63,735 nt of DNA from Rhodospirillum sp. Its GTDB lineage: Bacteria; Pseudomonadota; Alphaproteobacteria; Rhodospirillales; Rhodospirillaceae. The notes beneath the pieces are model-generated. The model made no database searches and was not told where the DNA came from. It saw only the letters and a list, made by a program, of their open reading frames with translations. Below, piece after piece: positions 55,801 through 63,735 of this stretch. How positions within the stretch are numbered: the stretch's first letter is position 1; each line of letters begins with the position of its first letter. Location: positions 1 to 63,735 of the forward strand of contig JAIOYK010000031.1 of the NCBI GenBank assembly GCA_021741145.1, read 5' to 3'. The position numbers and the translations under genes are program-made.

Positions 55801-55946
55801 AACAGGGCCCGCAAGCCCGCATCCCAGGACAAGAGTCGCCGCTGACGATCAAACAGGGCAACGGCCTGGCGCCGGGATGGGGCCTGCCCGTTTTCCGAAA
55901 CCATCCCTCTCTCGATTGGAACATTCATCCCAAGCCACGACCTCAT
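52875..55946 (-). CDS. Hybrid histidine kinase: PAS repeats, kinase, two receiver-type domains and Hpt
   Basis: This 1023-residue soluble kinase has no clear membrane helix. N-terminal PAS-like units occupy about 25-350, two of them with the repeated pattern TLYGQSLWTLLSGQ and TEYGETLWVLLTGQ. HisKA has SSFLASMSHEIRTPLNGVLS (His near 375) and HATPase has NAVKFTEKG, DTGIGLSPEQ and GGTGLGLSIS. A first receiver-like domain (about 625-735) lacks the acidic pair. A second (VVDDNETNLIVL, LLITDLQMPGLDGFG, HLTKPIDPQ) is complete. The C-terminal Hpt has LHGAKGAANTIGAMALGALC. An ATG at 55928 or 55904 is also possible. It may feed the response regulator downstream. Confidence 0.93.
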   Translation of the reverse strand: MRSWLGMNVPIERGMVSENGQAPSRRQAVALFDRQRRLLSWDAGLRALLGPGTGGPRKGAALSDLLVALEPLSSQDGRTLYRTADGRDLDVVRLPIGDGEQEVVSFRDVGDLNRATAMVRRIFQSAPFPMLMVEKSSRVVTRINNRAAELFPYPPAGGYASRILDDYIGVHNRRRFMGNMERQGFVEDMEAEVTTLYGQSLWTLLSGQRVDEGEDSLMLVTINDITDRKSLENQANQVFEVAPAWLLLCRRHDGALSRINRRASEVFGNAIPFVGEIRKTIPDLFGVEAWIDFQARLDNGGYVDDFEVQLRTEYGETLWVLLTGQIITVDDEPCVLVGANDISDRKLAEEELKLARNEAMRYARAKSSFLASMSHEIRTPLNGVLSTLDLLSTSIDGEQERYLLSLCRESGESLLTIINDILDTSKIEAGMLSLESVSFSVSDTVETAVELLARRAAAKGVELVAYVDPDMRVPLLGDKTRIRQILLNLIGNAVKFTEKGHVLVRMTLEGQSEDKANLRFDVSDTGIGLSPEQQSRLFKPFAQAEDSTARRFGGTGLGLSISKRLVEMMGGRIDVISKEGKGATFWFRLSLPLAPAEEGVNPDGEKALDLGGYRALVATAGAATRKGIVAYLRSAGVQIRDLGEAVDLVILDKAIPAEDRAEIVELAAEGTKRRPSVLLLTDQGTQGSDGEFTVDAVVTKPVRRDFFLDTIAKLRNPGAKSIVDSRLDPAGQATEWVAPSRSKAGRAKAITLVVDDNETNLIVLGRFLDRLGYLHDMVSSGREALDRLRGPRSRYGLLITDLQMPGLDGFGLVEAWREHERDRGLPRLPVVALTADVMPETVQRCNDVGMDAHLTKPIDPQALEEMLAARFPGATALRMEKKKAKKQKAGAVIKDEARSTPPAAGDRLEGEAPGLPVLDLAPIVFIFDGVTAEARNMLKENVERVVPTLKGAMDHLSAGERTEALAGLHGAKGAANTIGAMALGALCARIEALVRDGAMDQAAHTAQEIPKALADLREAIESS

Positions 55947-56061
55947 CGATCAAGGGGTCGTCCGACCCAAACATCCAGACCACGCTTCCACCTGGAAGAC
56001 ACCGACATCCCATCATCGCCACGAGGTCCTCCCAAGTCCATCTATACTCGGGCTGGGTCAT
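55849..56061 (-). CDS. Possible upstream frame overlapping the kinase start
   Basis: A 70-codon minus-strand frame from ATG 56061 (MTQPEYRWTWEDLVAMMGCR, later SVVWMFGSDDPLIDEVVAWD) overlaps the kinase start by 98 bases in another frame. Its first 50 codons look moderately protein-like and the remainder not. It could be a leader peptide, the true 5' part of the kinase joined by a frameshift, or chance. Confidence 0.25.
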   Translation of the reverse strand: MTQPEYRWTWEDLVAMMGCRCLPGGSVVWMFGSDDPLIDEVVAWDECSNRERDGFGKRAGPIPAPGRCPV

Positions 56062-56445
56062 GAAATGACACCAATTCCAATCGGCCGTCTCGAATATTTA
56101 ATAAAATTCATCCATTAGTATAGATTGCATGCCAATATAAGAATATTAATTATTAGAGAATTCAGAAATAGCGGGCGACGCACGGCCCATCCTTAAGTGT
56201 GCATCCGCGAAGGAACCCCTGAACTTCCAGACCTTGCGAGTCACCGCGACACCGGCCTCGGAGCCGTCCCGCGAGTCCTCCAGGAGCCAGACCGGGGCTA
56301 ACACCCGGACCCACTGGGGGAGGCAGGGCGTCCCCCAAGCCCCTCGGTCGGGAATTTCGGTCTTCGTCAGTCCGGCGAGCGGGCGTCCATGGCCCGCCCC
56401 GACCAACGGGACGAGACGGTAGAGACACCACCGCCCCATTCCCGA

Positions 56446-56563
56446 CGTCCCTTGCCCTTTTCTCCCTCGGACGCTGTACTGGGATGAGGATGGAAGAGCA
56501 TCGGGGAATGGAATTCCGCCATGGCCACGGACGCGCACAAAGCCGACTTGGAGCGCATCGCCC
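56446..56563 (+). repeat. Dispersed homologous segment, copy 2
   Basis: This aligns with the minus strand of 22509-22633. Frames in both copies read DA(H/D)KA...LER(I/V)A, suggesting that the repeat derives from a coding sequence. Here the coding-like stretch starts at ATG 56521 (MATDAHKADLERIAQAEKKQ) but soon decays into Pro-rich nonsense. Confidence 0.5.
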
Positions 56564-56674
56564 AGGCGGAAAAAAAGCAGACCGGGACAGAGAGGCGTAA
56601 GGACCATCCGTCATTCCCTTTGCCCGTCCCGCATTCCGGCCCCACCTCCGCTGAGATGCCAAACCGAGGGAGGG

Positions 56675-56700
56675 TTTGGGAGGCCCCATGGCCTCCCAAA
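56675..56700 (-). terminator. Perfect hairpin downstream of pyruvate carboxylase
   Basis: TTTGGGAGGCC (56675-56685) pairs perfectly with GGCCTCCCAAA (56690-56700) over CCAT. A second small stem GGGGAC/GTCCCC lies at about 56711-56726. On the minus strand CCCTCCC rather than a T run follows. Confidence 0.5.
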
Positions 56701-56745
56701 CAGGGGCATGGGGACGGAAGTCCCCCGCCAGTCTCCTCCCGGCAT

Positions 56746-59700
56746 TCAGCCGCCGTAAACCAGCAGCAGGTCCTTGGCTTCCACCTGGGATCCGGCGGAG
56801 ACGGCGACGCGTTCCACGGTGCCGTCCCGGTCCGCGGCGATGGCCGTTTCCATCTTCATGGCCTCGATGGTCAGTAGGGTATCCCCCGCCTTCACCGCCT
56901 GCCCCGCAGACACTGCCACGCTGGATACCAGACCCGGCATGGGCGCGGGGACATGGGCGGCATTGTTGGGATCGGCCTTCTCGTGGCTGGCCACCGTGCT
57001 CGTCACCGCCCGGTTGGGCACCCGCACGTTGCGCGGCTGGCCGTTCAATTCGAAGAAGACCTTGGTCATGCCCTCCTCGTCCGTTTCGCCGATGGCCTGG
57101 AGACGCACCACCAGGGATTTGCCCGGCTCGATCTCGATGGCCGTCTCCTGGCCCGGCTTCATGCCATAGAAGAAGACCGGCGTGGACAGCACCGCCACCG
57201 GACCGTTCTCCCCCTGCTGTTTGGCGTAGTCCAGGAACACCTTGGGGTACATCAGGTAGGACTGGAATTCCTCGTCGCTCAAGGGCCGCTCGGCCTTGTC
57301 CTCGGCCTCCTTGCGCAGGGCATCCAGGTCCGCGGCCGGAACCGAGGCGCCGGGACGGTCGGCGAAGGGCGTCTCGCCGCGCAGAACCTTCTTCTGCAAT
57401 GCCTCGGGGAAGCCGCCGGGCGGGCGGCCCAGTTCGCCGCGCATCAGGCCGACGACGCTGTCGGGGAAACTGATCTCCTTGGCCGGATCCTCCACGTCAT
57501 CCCGGGACAACCCGGCGCCGACCATGTAGAGGGCCATGTCGCCCACCACCTTGGAACTGGGGGTGACCTTGACGATATCGCCGAACATCTGGTTGACGTC
57601 GGCATAGGTCCGGGCGACCTCGTGCCAACGGGTTTCCAAGCCCATGGAACGGGCCTGTTCCTTCAGGTTGGTGAACTGGCCGCCAGGCATTTCATGGAGA
57701 TAGACCTCCGACGCCCCCGCCCGCAGGTCGCTTTCGAAGGCATGGTATTGGCGGCGCACGGCCTCCCAATAGTCGCTGACCTGCCGGATGATGGCCGGTT
57801 CCAGGCCCGTGTCCCGCTCACCAAAACGCAGAGCCTCGACGATGGAGCCCAGGCAAGGCTGACTGGTCAGGCCCGACAGGCTATCCATGGCCGCGTCCAC
57901 GGCATCGGCGCCCGCCTCCACCGCGGCAAGAACGCTGGCCGCCGAGAGGCCACTGGTGTCATGGGTGTGGAAGTGGACGGGCAGCCCCGTCTCCTCCTTG
58001 AGGGCCGTGACCAGGGCCTTGGCGGCGGCGGGCTTGCACAGGCCCGCCATGTCCTTGATGCCGAGGATATGGGTCCCGGCCTTTTGAAGCTCCTTGGCCA
58101 TGGAGACATAGTACTTCAGATCGTACTTGGCCCGGTTGGGATCGTGGATGTCGCCGGTGTAACACACCACGGCTTCCAGCAGCTTGTCCGTCTCCAGCAC
58201 CGCGTCCATGGAGACGCGCATGTTCTCCACCCAATTCAGGGAGTCAAAGACACGGAAGACGTCGACCCCGGCTTCCGCGGCCTTCAGGGTGAACGCCCGG
58301 ACCACATTGTCGGGATAGACCGTATAACCCACGCCGTTGGAACCGCGCAGGAGCATTTGGAACAGCAGGTTGGGCATGCGCTTGCGCAATTCGGCAAGGC
58401 GCTCCCAAGGGCATTCCTTCAGGAAGCGCATGGCGACATCGAAGGTCGCGCCGCCCCAGCATTCCACGCTGAACAATTGGGGCAGGTTGCGGGCGTAAAC
58501 GTCGGCCACCTGGATCATGTCGTGGGACCGCATGCGGGTCGCCAGCAGGGATTGGTGGGCATCGCGAAAGGTGGTGTCGGTGATCAGCGCCCGCTTCTGG
58601 TCGAGCATCCACTGGGCGAAGCCCTTGGGACCCAGTTCGGTCAATACCTGCTTGGTGCCCTTGGGGGGGTCCTGGTTGAGGACCATGGGCACCCGGGGCG
58701 CGGGACCCACGGACGGCAGGGGGCGGTTCTTGACCTCGGGGTTCCCGTTCACCGAAACGTCGGCGATGAACCGCAGCAGTTTGGTGGCCCGGTCCTGGCG
58801 CTTGGTGAAGTGGAACAGCTCCGGCGTCTGGTCGATGAAGCGGGTGGTATAGCTGGCGTCCTGGAACTTCGGGTGGTTGATCAGGTTGCCGACGAAGGCC
58901 AGATTGGTGGCCACGCCCCGGATGCGGAATTCGCGCAGGGCGCGGTCCAGGCGGGCGATCGCCTCCTTGGGTGTCGGCGCCCAGGCGGTCACTTTCTCCA
59001 ACAGGCTGTCGTAATAGCGGGTGATGACCGCGCCCGAATAGGCCGTGCCGCCATCCAGCCGGATGCCGAAGCCCGTGGCCCCGCGATAGGCGGTGATGCG
59101 TCCATAGTCGGGGATAAAGTTGGCCTCCGGATCCTCGGTGGTGACCCGGCATTGGATGGCGTGACCGGATAGGGTGATCCCGTCCTGGGCGGGGACGCCG
59201 GTTTCGTCCACGTCGCCGATATGGCCGCCTTCGCAGATCTTGATCTGGGCCTTGACGATGTCGATGCCGGTGACCTCCTCGGTCACCGTGTGTTCCACCT
59301 GGATGCGGGGATTCACCTCGATGAAGTGGAAGGCGCCGGTGTCGGCGTCCATCAGAAACTCGGCGGTGCCCGCGCAGGAATACCCCGCCGCGCGGGCCAA
59401 ACGCAGGGCCGCGCCGCAGACCTCCTCGCGCTGCTTCTGGGTCAGATAGGGGGCGGGGGCGCGCTCGACGACCTTCTGGTTACGCCGCTGGACGGAACAA
59501 TCCCGCTCGAACAGATGGACGATATTGCCATGGGTGTCGCCAAGGATCTGGACCTCCACGTGGCGGGCGCGGACCACCAGTTTCTCTAGATAAACCTCGC
59601 CGTTGCCAAAGGCCGATTCCGCCTCCCGCTGACCGGCCAGGACCTGGCGTTCCAGCTCCTCGGGGCCGTTGATCACCCGCATGCCCCGGCCCCCACCGCC

Positions 59701-60210
59701 CCAAGAGGCCTTGAGCATCACCGGATAGCCCACGCCCTCGGCCAGTTTGGCGACCTCGGCCATGTCCTGGGTGGGCAGGGGCCCCGTGGCGGGCATGACG
59801 GGGACATCGGCTTTCACGGCCATCTCGCGGGCGGAAACCTTGTTGCCCAGGGAGCGCATGACCTCCGGCGAGGGACCGATGAAGATCAGACCGGCCTTGG
59901 CGCAGGCCTCGGCGAACTCCGGGTTTTCCGAGAGAAAACCATAGCCTGGATGGATGGCGTCGGCCTCGCATTGCTTGGCGACCCGGAGAACCTCGTCGAC
60001 CGAAAGATAGGCGCGCACCGGTCCCATGCCCATGCCGATCAGATAGCTCTCGTCGGCCTTGAACCGGTGGAGGGACAGCTTGTCCTCCTCCGTGTACAGG
60101 GCCACGGTACGGATCCCCAATTCATTGGCCGCGCGGAAGACACGGATGGCGATTTCGCCCCGATTGGCCACCAGGACTTTTTTAATCTTACGATCGGTCG
60201 GCTGCTTCAT
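56746..60210 (-). CDS. pyc: Pyruvate carboxylase
   Basis: This 1154-residue enzyme joins all three activities. The biotin carboxylase domain opens KKVLVANRGEIAIRVFRAAN and has the ATP-grasp loop GGGGRGMRVINGPEEL. The carboxyltransferase domain begins at about 535 (ALITDTTFRDAHQSLLATRM), with the metal-site block VHFHTHDTSGLSAASVLAAV near 750. The C-terminal biotinyl domain carries IEAMKMETAIAADRDG with the biotinylated Lys near residue 1120. It carboxylates pyruvate to oxaloacetate with ATP and bicarbonate, refilling the TCA cycle. Length and order match single-chain Pyc exactly. Confidence 0.97.
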   Translation of the reverse strand: MKQPTDRKIKKVLVANRGEIAIRVFRAANELGIRTVALYTEEDKLSLHRFKADESYLIGMGMGPVRAYLSVDEVLRVAKQCEADAIHPGYGFLSENPEFAEACAKAGLIFIGPSPEVMRSLGNKVSAREMAVKADVPVMPATGPLPTQDMAEVAKLAEGVGYPVMLKASWGGGGRGMRVINGPEELERQVLAGQREAESAFGNGEVYLEKLVVRARHVEVQILGDTHGNIVHLFERDCSVQRRNQKVVERAPAPYLTQKQREEVCGAALRLARAAGYSCAGTAEFLMDADTGAFHFIEVNPRIQVEHTVTEEVTGIDIVKAQIKICEGGHIGDVDETGVPAQDGITLSGHAIQCRVTTEDPEANFIPDYGRITAYRGATGFGIRLDGGTAYSGAVITRYYDSLLEKVTAWAPTPKEAIARLDRALREFRIRGVATNLAFVGNLINHPKFQDASYTTRFIDQTPELFHFTKRQDRATKLLRFIADVSVNGNPEVKNRPLPSVGPAPRVPMVLNQDPPKGTKQVLTELGPKGFAQWMLDQKRALITDTTFRDAHQSLLATRMRSHDMIQVADVYARNLPQLFSVECWGGATFDVAMRFLKECPWERLAELRKRMPNLLFQMLLRGSNGVGYTVYPDNVVRAFTLKAAEAGVDVFRVFDSLNWVENMRVSMDAVLETDKLLEAVVCYTGDIHDPNRAKYDLKYYVSMAKELQKAGTHILGIKDMAGLCKPAAAKALVTALKEETGLPVHFHTHDTSGLSAASVLAAVEAGADAVDAAMDSLSGLTSQPCLGSIVEALRFGERDTGLEPAIIRQVSDYWEAVRRQYHAFESDLRAGASEVYLHEMPGGQFTNLKEQARSMGLETRWHEVARTYADVNQMFGDIVKVTPSSKVVGDMALYMVGAGLSRDDVEDPAKEISFPDSVVGLMRGELGRPPGGFPEALQKKVLRGETPFADRPGASVPAADLDALRKEAEDKAERPLSDEEFQSYLMYPKVFLDYAKQQGENGPVAVLSTPVFFYGMKPGQETAIEIEPGKSLVVRLQAIGETDEEGMTKVFFELNGQPRNVRVPNRAVTSTVASHEKADPNNAAHVPAPMPGLVSSVAVSAGQAVKAGDTLLTIEAMKMETAIAADRDGTVERVAVSAGSQVEAKDLLLVYGG

Positions 60211-60342
60211 TCACCCTGCCCCTCTTGTTTCACTCTTATTGCGCACCGCGGGATAGATTAGGCGTGACCCAGGGGAATGCAAGTCTCCAGTCCCCTTCCG
60301 CGCGGCCTTCTGTTCCAGCGCAAGGGCTCTAAATATCGATAT

Positions 60343-62214
60343 TTATATATTATGTCGAGATTCAATGCCCGTGTCAGGATCCATGATCGTTTCCTCCAGG
60401 CGGTTTTCCAGGCGGGTCGCCTCCTGCTGCTTGCGCCAAAGGGTGGCATAGCGCCCCTCGGCGCCAAGCAGCCCGGCGTGGGTCCCCTCTTCCACCACCT
60501 TGCCCCCGTCGAGCACCACGATCTTGTTGGCATGGATCACCGTGGACAGGCGATGGGCGATGATCAGGGTCGTCCGCCCCGTCGACACCCGGGCCAGCGC
60601 GGCCTGGATATCCTTTTCCGTATGGCTGTCGAGCTGACTGGTGGCCTCGTCGAAAATCAGGATGCCCGGATCCTTGAGGATGGTCCGGGCGATGGCCACC
60701 CGCTGCTTCTCCCCTCCCGAGAGCTTCAGCCCACGCTCGCCCACCTTGGTGTCGTAACCGTCCTTCAGCCCCATGACGAAGTCGTGGATGGAGGCCAGTT
60801 TGGCGGCCTGTTCCACCTCCTCCCAAGGGGCGTCGGGGCGACCATAGGCGACGTTATAGCCGATGGTATCGTTAAACAGGACCGTGTCCTGGGGAACAAC
60901 GCCAATGGCCCGGCGCAGGCTGTCCTGGGTGACCGTCCGGATATCCTGGCCGTCGATGGTGACCCGCCCCCCGGTCACTTCGTAGAAGCGGAACAACAGC
61001 CGGGCGATGGTGCTTTTCCCGGCACCCGAAGACCCGACGATGGCCAGGGTTTCGCCCGCGGGGACCTCCAGCGTCACGCCCTTCAGAACCTCCCGGTCGG
61101 CGCCATAGCCGAAGTGGACACCCTCGAACCGCACGGTGCCTCCGGCGAGGGCCAGGGCGGGCGCGTCGGGCGCATCGGCGATCTCCGGGGTGGTGTCGCC
61201 CAGGTTGAACATGATCTCCATGTCGACGATGGACTGCTTGATTTCCCGATAGACCATCCCCAGAAAGTTCAGCGGCAGGAAGATCTGGATCAGATAGGTG
61301 TTCACCAGCACGAAATCGCCCGGCGTCATGGTGCCCCGGACGATGCCATGGCCCGCCATCGCCATCATGATCACCAGCCCCAGGGTGATCGTCGCCCCCT
61401 GCCCGATGTTGAGCAGCGAAAGCGAGGCATGGGACTTCACCGCCGCGTTCTCATAGGCGGTGAGCGCCCGGTCGAAGCGGCTGGCCTCGTGGGCCTCGTT
61501 GCCGAAGTACTTGACGGTTTCGTAGTTGATCAGGCTGTCGATGGCCTTGGTGTTGGCTTCCGCGTCATGGGTGTTCATGGTCCGCCGGAAATTCAGGCGC
61601 CATTCGGTGATGCCAAAGGTCCAGGCCAGATAGGCCGCGATGGTCACCACCACCACCAGGGGGTAGGTCCAATCGAACAGGGACCAGAGGATCCCCGCCA
61701 CCATGGCCAGTTCAATCACCGCCGGACCGGCCCGAAAGACGAAGAGGCGCAGGATCACCTCGATCCCCCGGGTGCCCCGTTCGATCACCCGGGAAAGACC
61801 ACCGGTCTGGCGGTCCATGTGGAAGCGCATGGACAGGGCATGCAAATGCCGGAAGGTGCGCAGGCCGACCACATGCATGGCCCGCTCCACCACCCGGGCG
61901 AAGATCAAGTCGCGCAGTTCGTTGAACAGCAGGTTCCCCACCCGCGCCAGGCCGTAGGCCAGGATCACCCCCAGTGGCAGGGCCACCAGGGTCGCGGGCA
62001 CGGACAGGGCATCAACGGCATCCCTGTAGAACAGCGGCACCCAGACGTTGGAGACCTTCGCCGCGATCAACAAACCGATGGCGAGCAGGACCCGGAGCTT
62101 CAACCCCGGTTCGTTCCGCGGCCAAAGGTGGGGCATCAGGCGGCCGATGATCCGCCAATCCTTATTGACCCCTTCCGGCGTGGGAGAGGGCATTTCGGTG
62201 GGATGTTTTCTCAA
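60343..62214 (-). CDS. Atm1-like ABC exporter, fused membrane and ATPase domains
   Basis: The 623-residue half-transporter has six hydrophobic helices in residues 40-330 (LRVLLAIGLLIAAKVSNVWV and following) and an ATPase with Walker A GSSGAGKSTIARLL, Q-loop VVPQDTVLFNDTIGYNV, signature LSGGEKQRVAIART and Walker B ILIFDEATSQLD. The region LRTFRHLHALSMRFHMDRQT and the glutathione-site style NTHDAEANTKAIDSLINYETVK are diagnostic of the Atm1/HMT1 group, which exports glutathione- or persulfide-linked species and supports iron-sulphur and metal homeostasis. It dimerises in the inner membrane. It is divergent from an NnrS gene. Confidence 0.94.
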   Translation of the reverse strand: MRKHPTEMPSPTPEGVNKDWRIIGRLMPHLWPRNEPGLKLRVLLAIGLLIAAKVSNVWVPLFYRDAVDALSVPATLVALPLGVILAYGLARVGNLLFNELRDLIFARVVERAMHVVGLRTFRHLHALSMRFHMDRQTGGLSRVIERGTRGIEVILRLFVFRAGPAVIELAMVAGILWSLFDWTYPLVVVVTIAAYLAWTFGITEWRLNFRRTMNTHDAEANTKAIDSLINYETVKYFGNEAHEASRFDRALTAYENAAVKSHASLSLLNIGQGATITLGLVIMMAMAGHGIVRGTMTPGDFVLVNTYLIQIFLPLNFLGMVYREIKQSIVDMEIMFNLGDTTPEIADAPDAPALALAGGTVRFEGVHFGYGADREVLKGVTLEVPAGETLAIVGSSGAGKSTIARLLFRFYEVTGGRVTIDGQDIRTVTQDSLRRAIGVVPQDTVLFNDTIGYNVAYGRPDAPWEEVEQAAKLASIHDFVMGLKDGYDTKVGERGLKLSGGEKQRVAIARTILKDPGILIFDEATSQLDSHTEKDIQAALARVSTGRTTLIIAHRLSTVIHANKIVVLDGGKVVEEGTHAGLLGAEGRYATLWRKQQEATRLENRLEETIMDPDTGIESRHNI

Positions 62215-62393
62215 ATCGTGGGGCTTTCACAAGGTAGGGTGCGCACCCAGGATTTGGGGCGCTTTCCCGCCCGACGCAAGCAACCCGTTCCGACACCTGG
62301 ACAAGACCACCGGTTCGGGCGTAGGAGAGAGGGATCCCTCATTCATGCAAAACAGACGCATCAATTGCGCCGCCCCTTCACCGGAGTGCCCCC

Positions 62394-63638
62394 ATGGCCG
62401 ACACATCCCCTTCGGACTCCGCACCCATTGACGCGGGTTTGGCCCGTGTCCCTTTGCTCGGCATGGGGCTGCGGCCCTTTTTCCTGGGAGCGGCCCTTTG
62501 GGCGATCCTCCCCATGCTGCTCTGGCTGCCCTATTGGATGGGCGTCATGGACCTGCCCACGGCCTTCGCTCCCCTGGAATGGCATATCCACGAAATGCTG
62601 TTCGGCTATGCCAGCGCGGCCCTGGCCGGGTTCCTGCTGACCGCCGTGCCCAGTTGGACCGGCGAGGCCCCCGTCCGCGGTGGCGCCCTACTGGGGCTGG
62701 CCGCGATCTGGCTGCTGGGCCGGATCACGGTGCTGACCTCCGAGATGCTCTCGCCCCTGGTCGCCGCGGTGATCGACGTCGCCTTCCCCCTGCTGCTGGC
62801 CCTGTGGACGGCCAAGGCTTGCCTCGCCGCGGGCAACAAGAAGAATCTGGTGGTCGCCCTGATGGTCCTGTTGTTAGCCGTGGCCTCTGCCCTGCACCAC
62901 GCCGCACCGCTGGACTTGGGGGACTTCTCAGAACAGGCGCGCGCCCTGGCGCTCGGGGGATTCGCCCTGATGATCGGGCTGGTGGGCGGACGCGTGACGC
63001 CAAACTTCACCCGCAATTGGCTCAAAAGCCGGAACAAATCCCCGCTTCCGCCCGAGTTCGGCACGGCGGACAAGGCCGCCATGGTCCTGCTCGCCGCCAC
63101 GGTCGCCGCCTGGGTCCTGCTGCCGCCGGACAACGCGAGCACGGGCGCGGTGACCGGAGTGCTGGCCCTGGCCGCGGGCGCGCTCCACCTGATCCGCCTC
63201 GCCCGCTGGCGAGGCCTCGCGACCCTGTCGGATCCGCTGATGGCGGTCCTGCACCTGGGGTACCTCTGGCTGCCCATCGGCCTGGTCCTGCTCGGCGCGG
63301 CGCAACTGGGCTGGGTCCCCGCCGCCGCCCCCTCCCACGCCCTGGGCGGCGGCGCCTTCGCCATCATGATCCTGGGCGTCATGTCCCGGGCCACCCTGGG
63401 CCACACGGGAAGGCCCCTGAAGGCGGGCATCGGAACGACGGTGATGTATGCGCTGGCCCTGGCCTCGGTGATCCTGCGGGTGCTGGCCGCGCTGATCCCG
63501 GAGTTGGGCATTCCCGGCTTGCATGGCGCCGCCGGTCTGTGGATTCTGGCCCACCTGTTCTTTCTGGCCCTCTACGGCCCCATGCTCCTGAAACCCAGAG
63601 TGGACCTCCGACATGAACGCGACCGTCCGTCCCTATAA
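62394..63638 (+). CDS. nnrS: NnrS family membrane protein
   Basis: This 414-residue protein has about twelve hydrophobic helices and family blocks: GLRPFFLGAALWAILPMLLW, then LEWHIHEMLFGYASAALAGF, LTAVPSWTGEAPVRG, GGRVTPNFTRNWL and IMILGVMSRATLGHTGRPL. NnrS is a haem- and copper-containing protein linked to nitric oxide tolerance and often co-regulated with denitrification. No nitrate- or nitrite-reductase genes are in view. The ATG at 62394 has GGAGTG about ten bases before it, and the gene overlaps the next one by 26 bases. Confidence 0.93.
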   Translation: MADTSPSDSAPIDAGLARVPLLGMGLRPFFLGAALWAILPMLLWLPYWMGVMDLPTAFAPLEWHIHEMLFGYASAALAGFLLTAVPSWTGEAPVRGGALLGLAAIWLLGRITVLTSEMLSPLVAAVIDVAFPLLLALWTAKACLAAGNKKNLVVALMVLLLAVASALHHAAPLDLGDFSEQARALALGGFALMIGLVGGRVTPNFTRNWLKSRNKSPLPPEFGTADKAAMVLLAATVAAWVLLPPDNASTGAVTGVLALAAGALHLIRLARWRGLATLSDPLMAVLHLGYLWLPIGLVLLGAAQLGWVPAAAPSHALGGGAFAIMILGVMSRATLGHTGRPLKAGIGTTVMYALALASVILRVLAALIPELGIPGLHGAAGLWILAHLFFLALYGPMLLKPRVDLRHERDRPSL

Positions 63639-63735
63639 TCCAAAGCGGGACCGCGACGCCGTCCCGGCCCTGATCCTGACCATCCAGAATGGCGAGTTCG
63701 GCATCCCTATCACACTGGCCGACCAACCGGACCTG
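63613..63735 (+). CDS. GNAT-type acetyltransferase, N-terminal part (cut by window end)
   Basis: ATG 63613 opens a frame that runs off the window, beginning MNATVRPYNPKRDRDAVPAL and continuing ILTIQNGEFGIPITLADQPD. The opening strand and the R-x-x-D block are those of GNAT acetyltransferases. It overlaps the nnrS end by 26 bases, so it is probably translated with it. The acetyl-CoA site is beyond the window. Confidence 0.7.
   Translation, partial: MNATVRPYNPKRDRDAVPALILTIQNGEFGIPITLADQPDL

Larger units (their letters stand above)
56062..56745. other. Gene-poor region between hybrid kinase and pyruvate carboxylase
   Basis: An AT-rich portion (56085-56160) lies next to the kinase promoter side. 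The rest holds the dispersed homologous segment at 56446-56563 and GC-rich hairpins after the pyruvate carboxylase gene (56675-56700). No functional gene is supported. Confidence 0.5.

Noticed and set aside
56953-59172. 739-codon plus-strand frame opposite pyruvate carboxylase
   Set aside because: An antisense shadow of a perfectly conserved enzyme gene.
60277-62640. 787-codon plus-strand frame opposite the Atm1-like exporter
   Set aside because: It mirrors the exporter gene; His/Gln/Gly-rich with no known domain.

Overview
The window is GC-rich, has very high GC at third codon positions, and is densely packed with mostly intact genes. The gene set points to a motile, chemotactic alphaproteobacterium, most likely a member of the Rhodospirillales. 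The evidence is a three-gene proton-translocating transhydrogenase (pntAA-pntAB-pntB), four different chemoreceptors, a fused indolepyruvate oxidoreductase, pyruvate carboxylase, a bacterial voltage-gated sodium channel, an NnrS-type protein, and dispersed intergenic palindromes of an alphaproteobacterial style. The genus cannot be fixed from the sequence alone. I see no rRNA, tRNA, CRISPR array, transposase or phage structural gene.

Layout. 1-5.4 kb: the end of a class IV aminotransferase, then a tightly overlapping ABC uptake operon of the siderophore/haem/cobalamin class followed by two related genes of unknown function. 5.4-9.9 kb: a GMC oxidoreductase and methylmalonate-semialdehyde dehydrogenase, with a divergent LysR regulator. 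10-13.4 kb: a Cache-type chemoreceptor and a patatin-like protein whose nucleophile position holds Cys. 13.5-16.6 kb: two palindromes and the transhydrogenase operon. 16.8-20.1 kb: a DUF3108-like exported protein, a bacteriohemerythrin, and a sodium channel translationally coupled to a VOC protein. 20.2-28 kb: a second chemoreceptor, a 1.1-kb gene-poor stretch, indolepyruvate oxidoreductase and a LysR regulator. 27.8-30.1 kb: an alpha/beta hydrolase with a DcuC-like carrier.

30.4-35.3 kb is an osmoprotection operon, betI-betB-betA-choX, behind a perfect inverted-repeat operator. It turns choline into glycine betaine and supplies a choline-binding protein. Next is a 2-kb LysR/SDR cassette bounded by two near-identical copies of the choX terminator, which looks like an insertion, and then an MscS-type channel. 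40-49 kb holds two glycosyltransferases, a chemoreceptor with an adjacent orphan solute-binding protein, a D-lactate dehydrogenase-type flavoprotein, a ProX-type deacylase and a fourth chemoreceptor.

49.9-55.9 kb is a signalling island on the minus strand: a multi-PAS hybrid histidine kinase, a single-domain response regulator, and an ammonium transporter fused to an intact GGDEF diguanylate cyclase. 56.7-63.7 kb carries pyruvate carboxylase, an Atm1-like half-type ABC exporter, NnrS and the start of a GNAT acetyltransferase.

The best candidates for unexplored biology are the Amt-GGDEF fusion with its two-component neighbours, the paired unknown genes in the metal-uptake operon, the Cys-variant patatin beside a chemoreceptor, and the cassette bounded by duplicated terminators.
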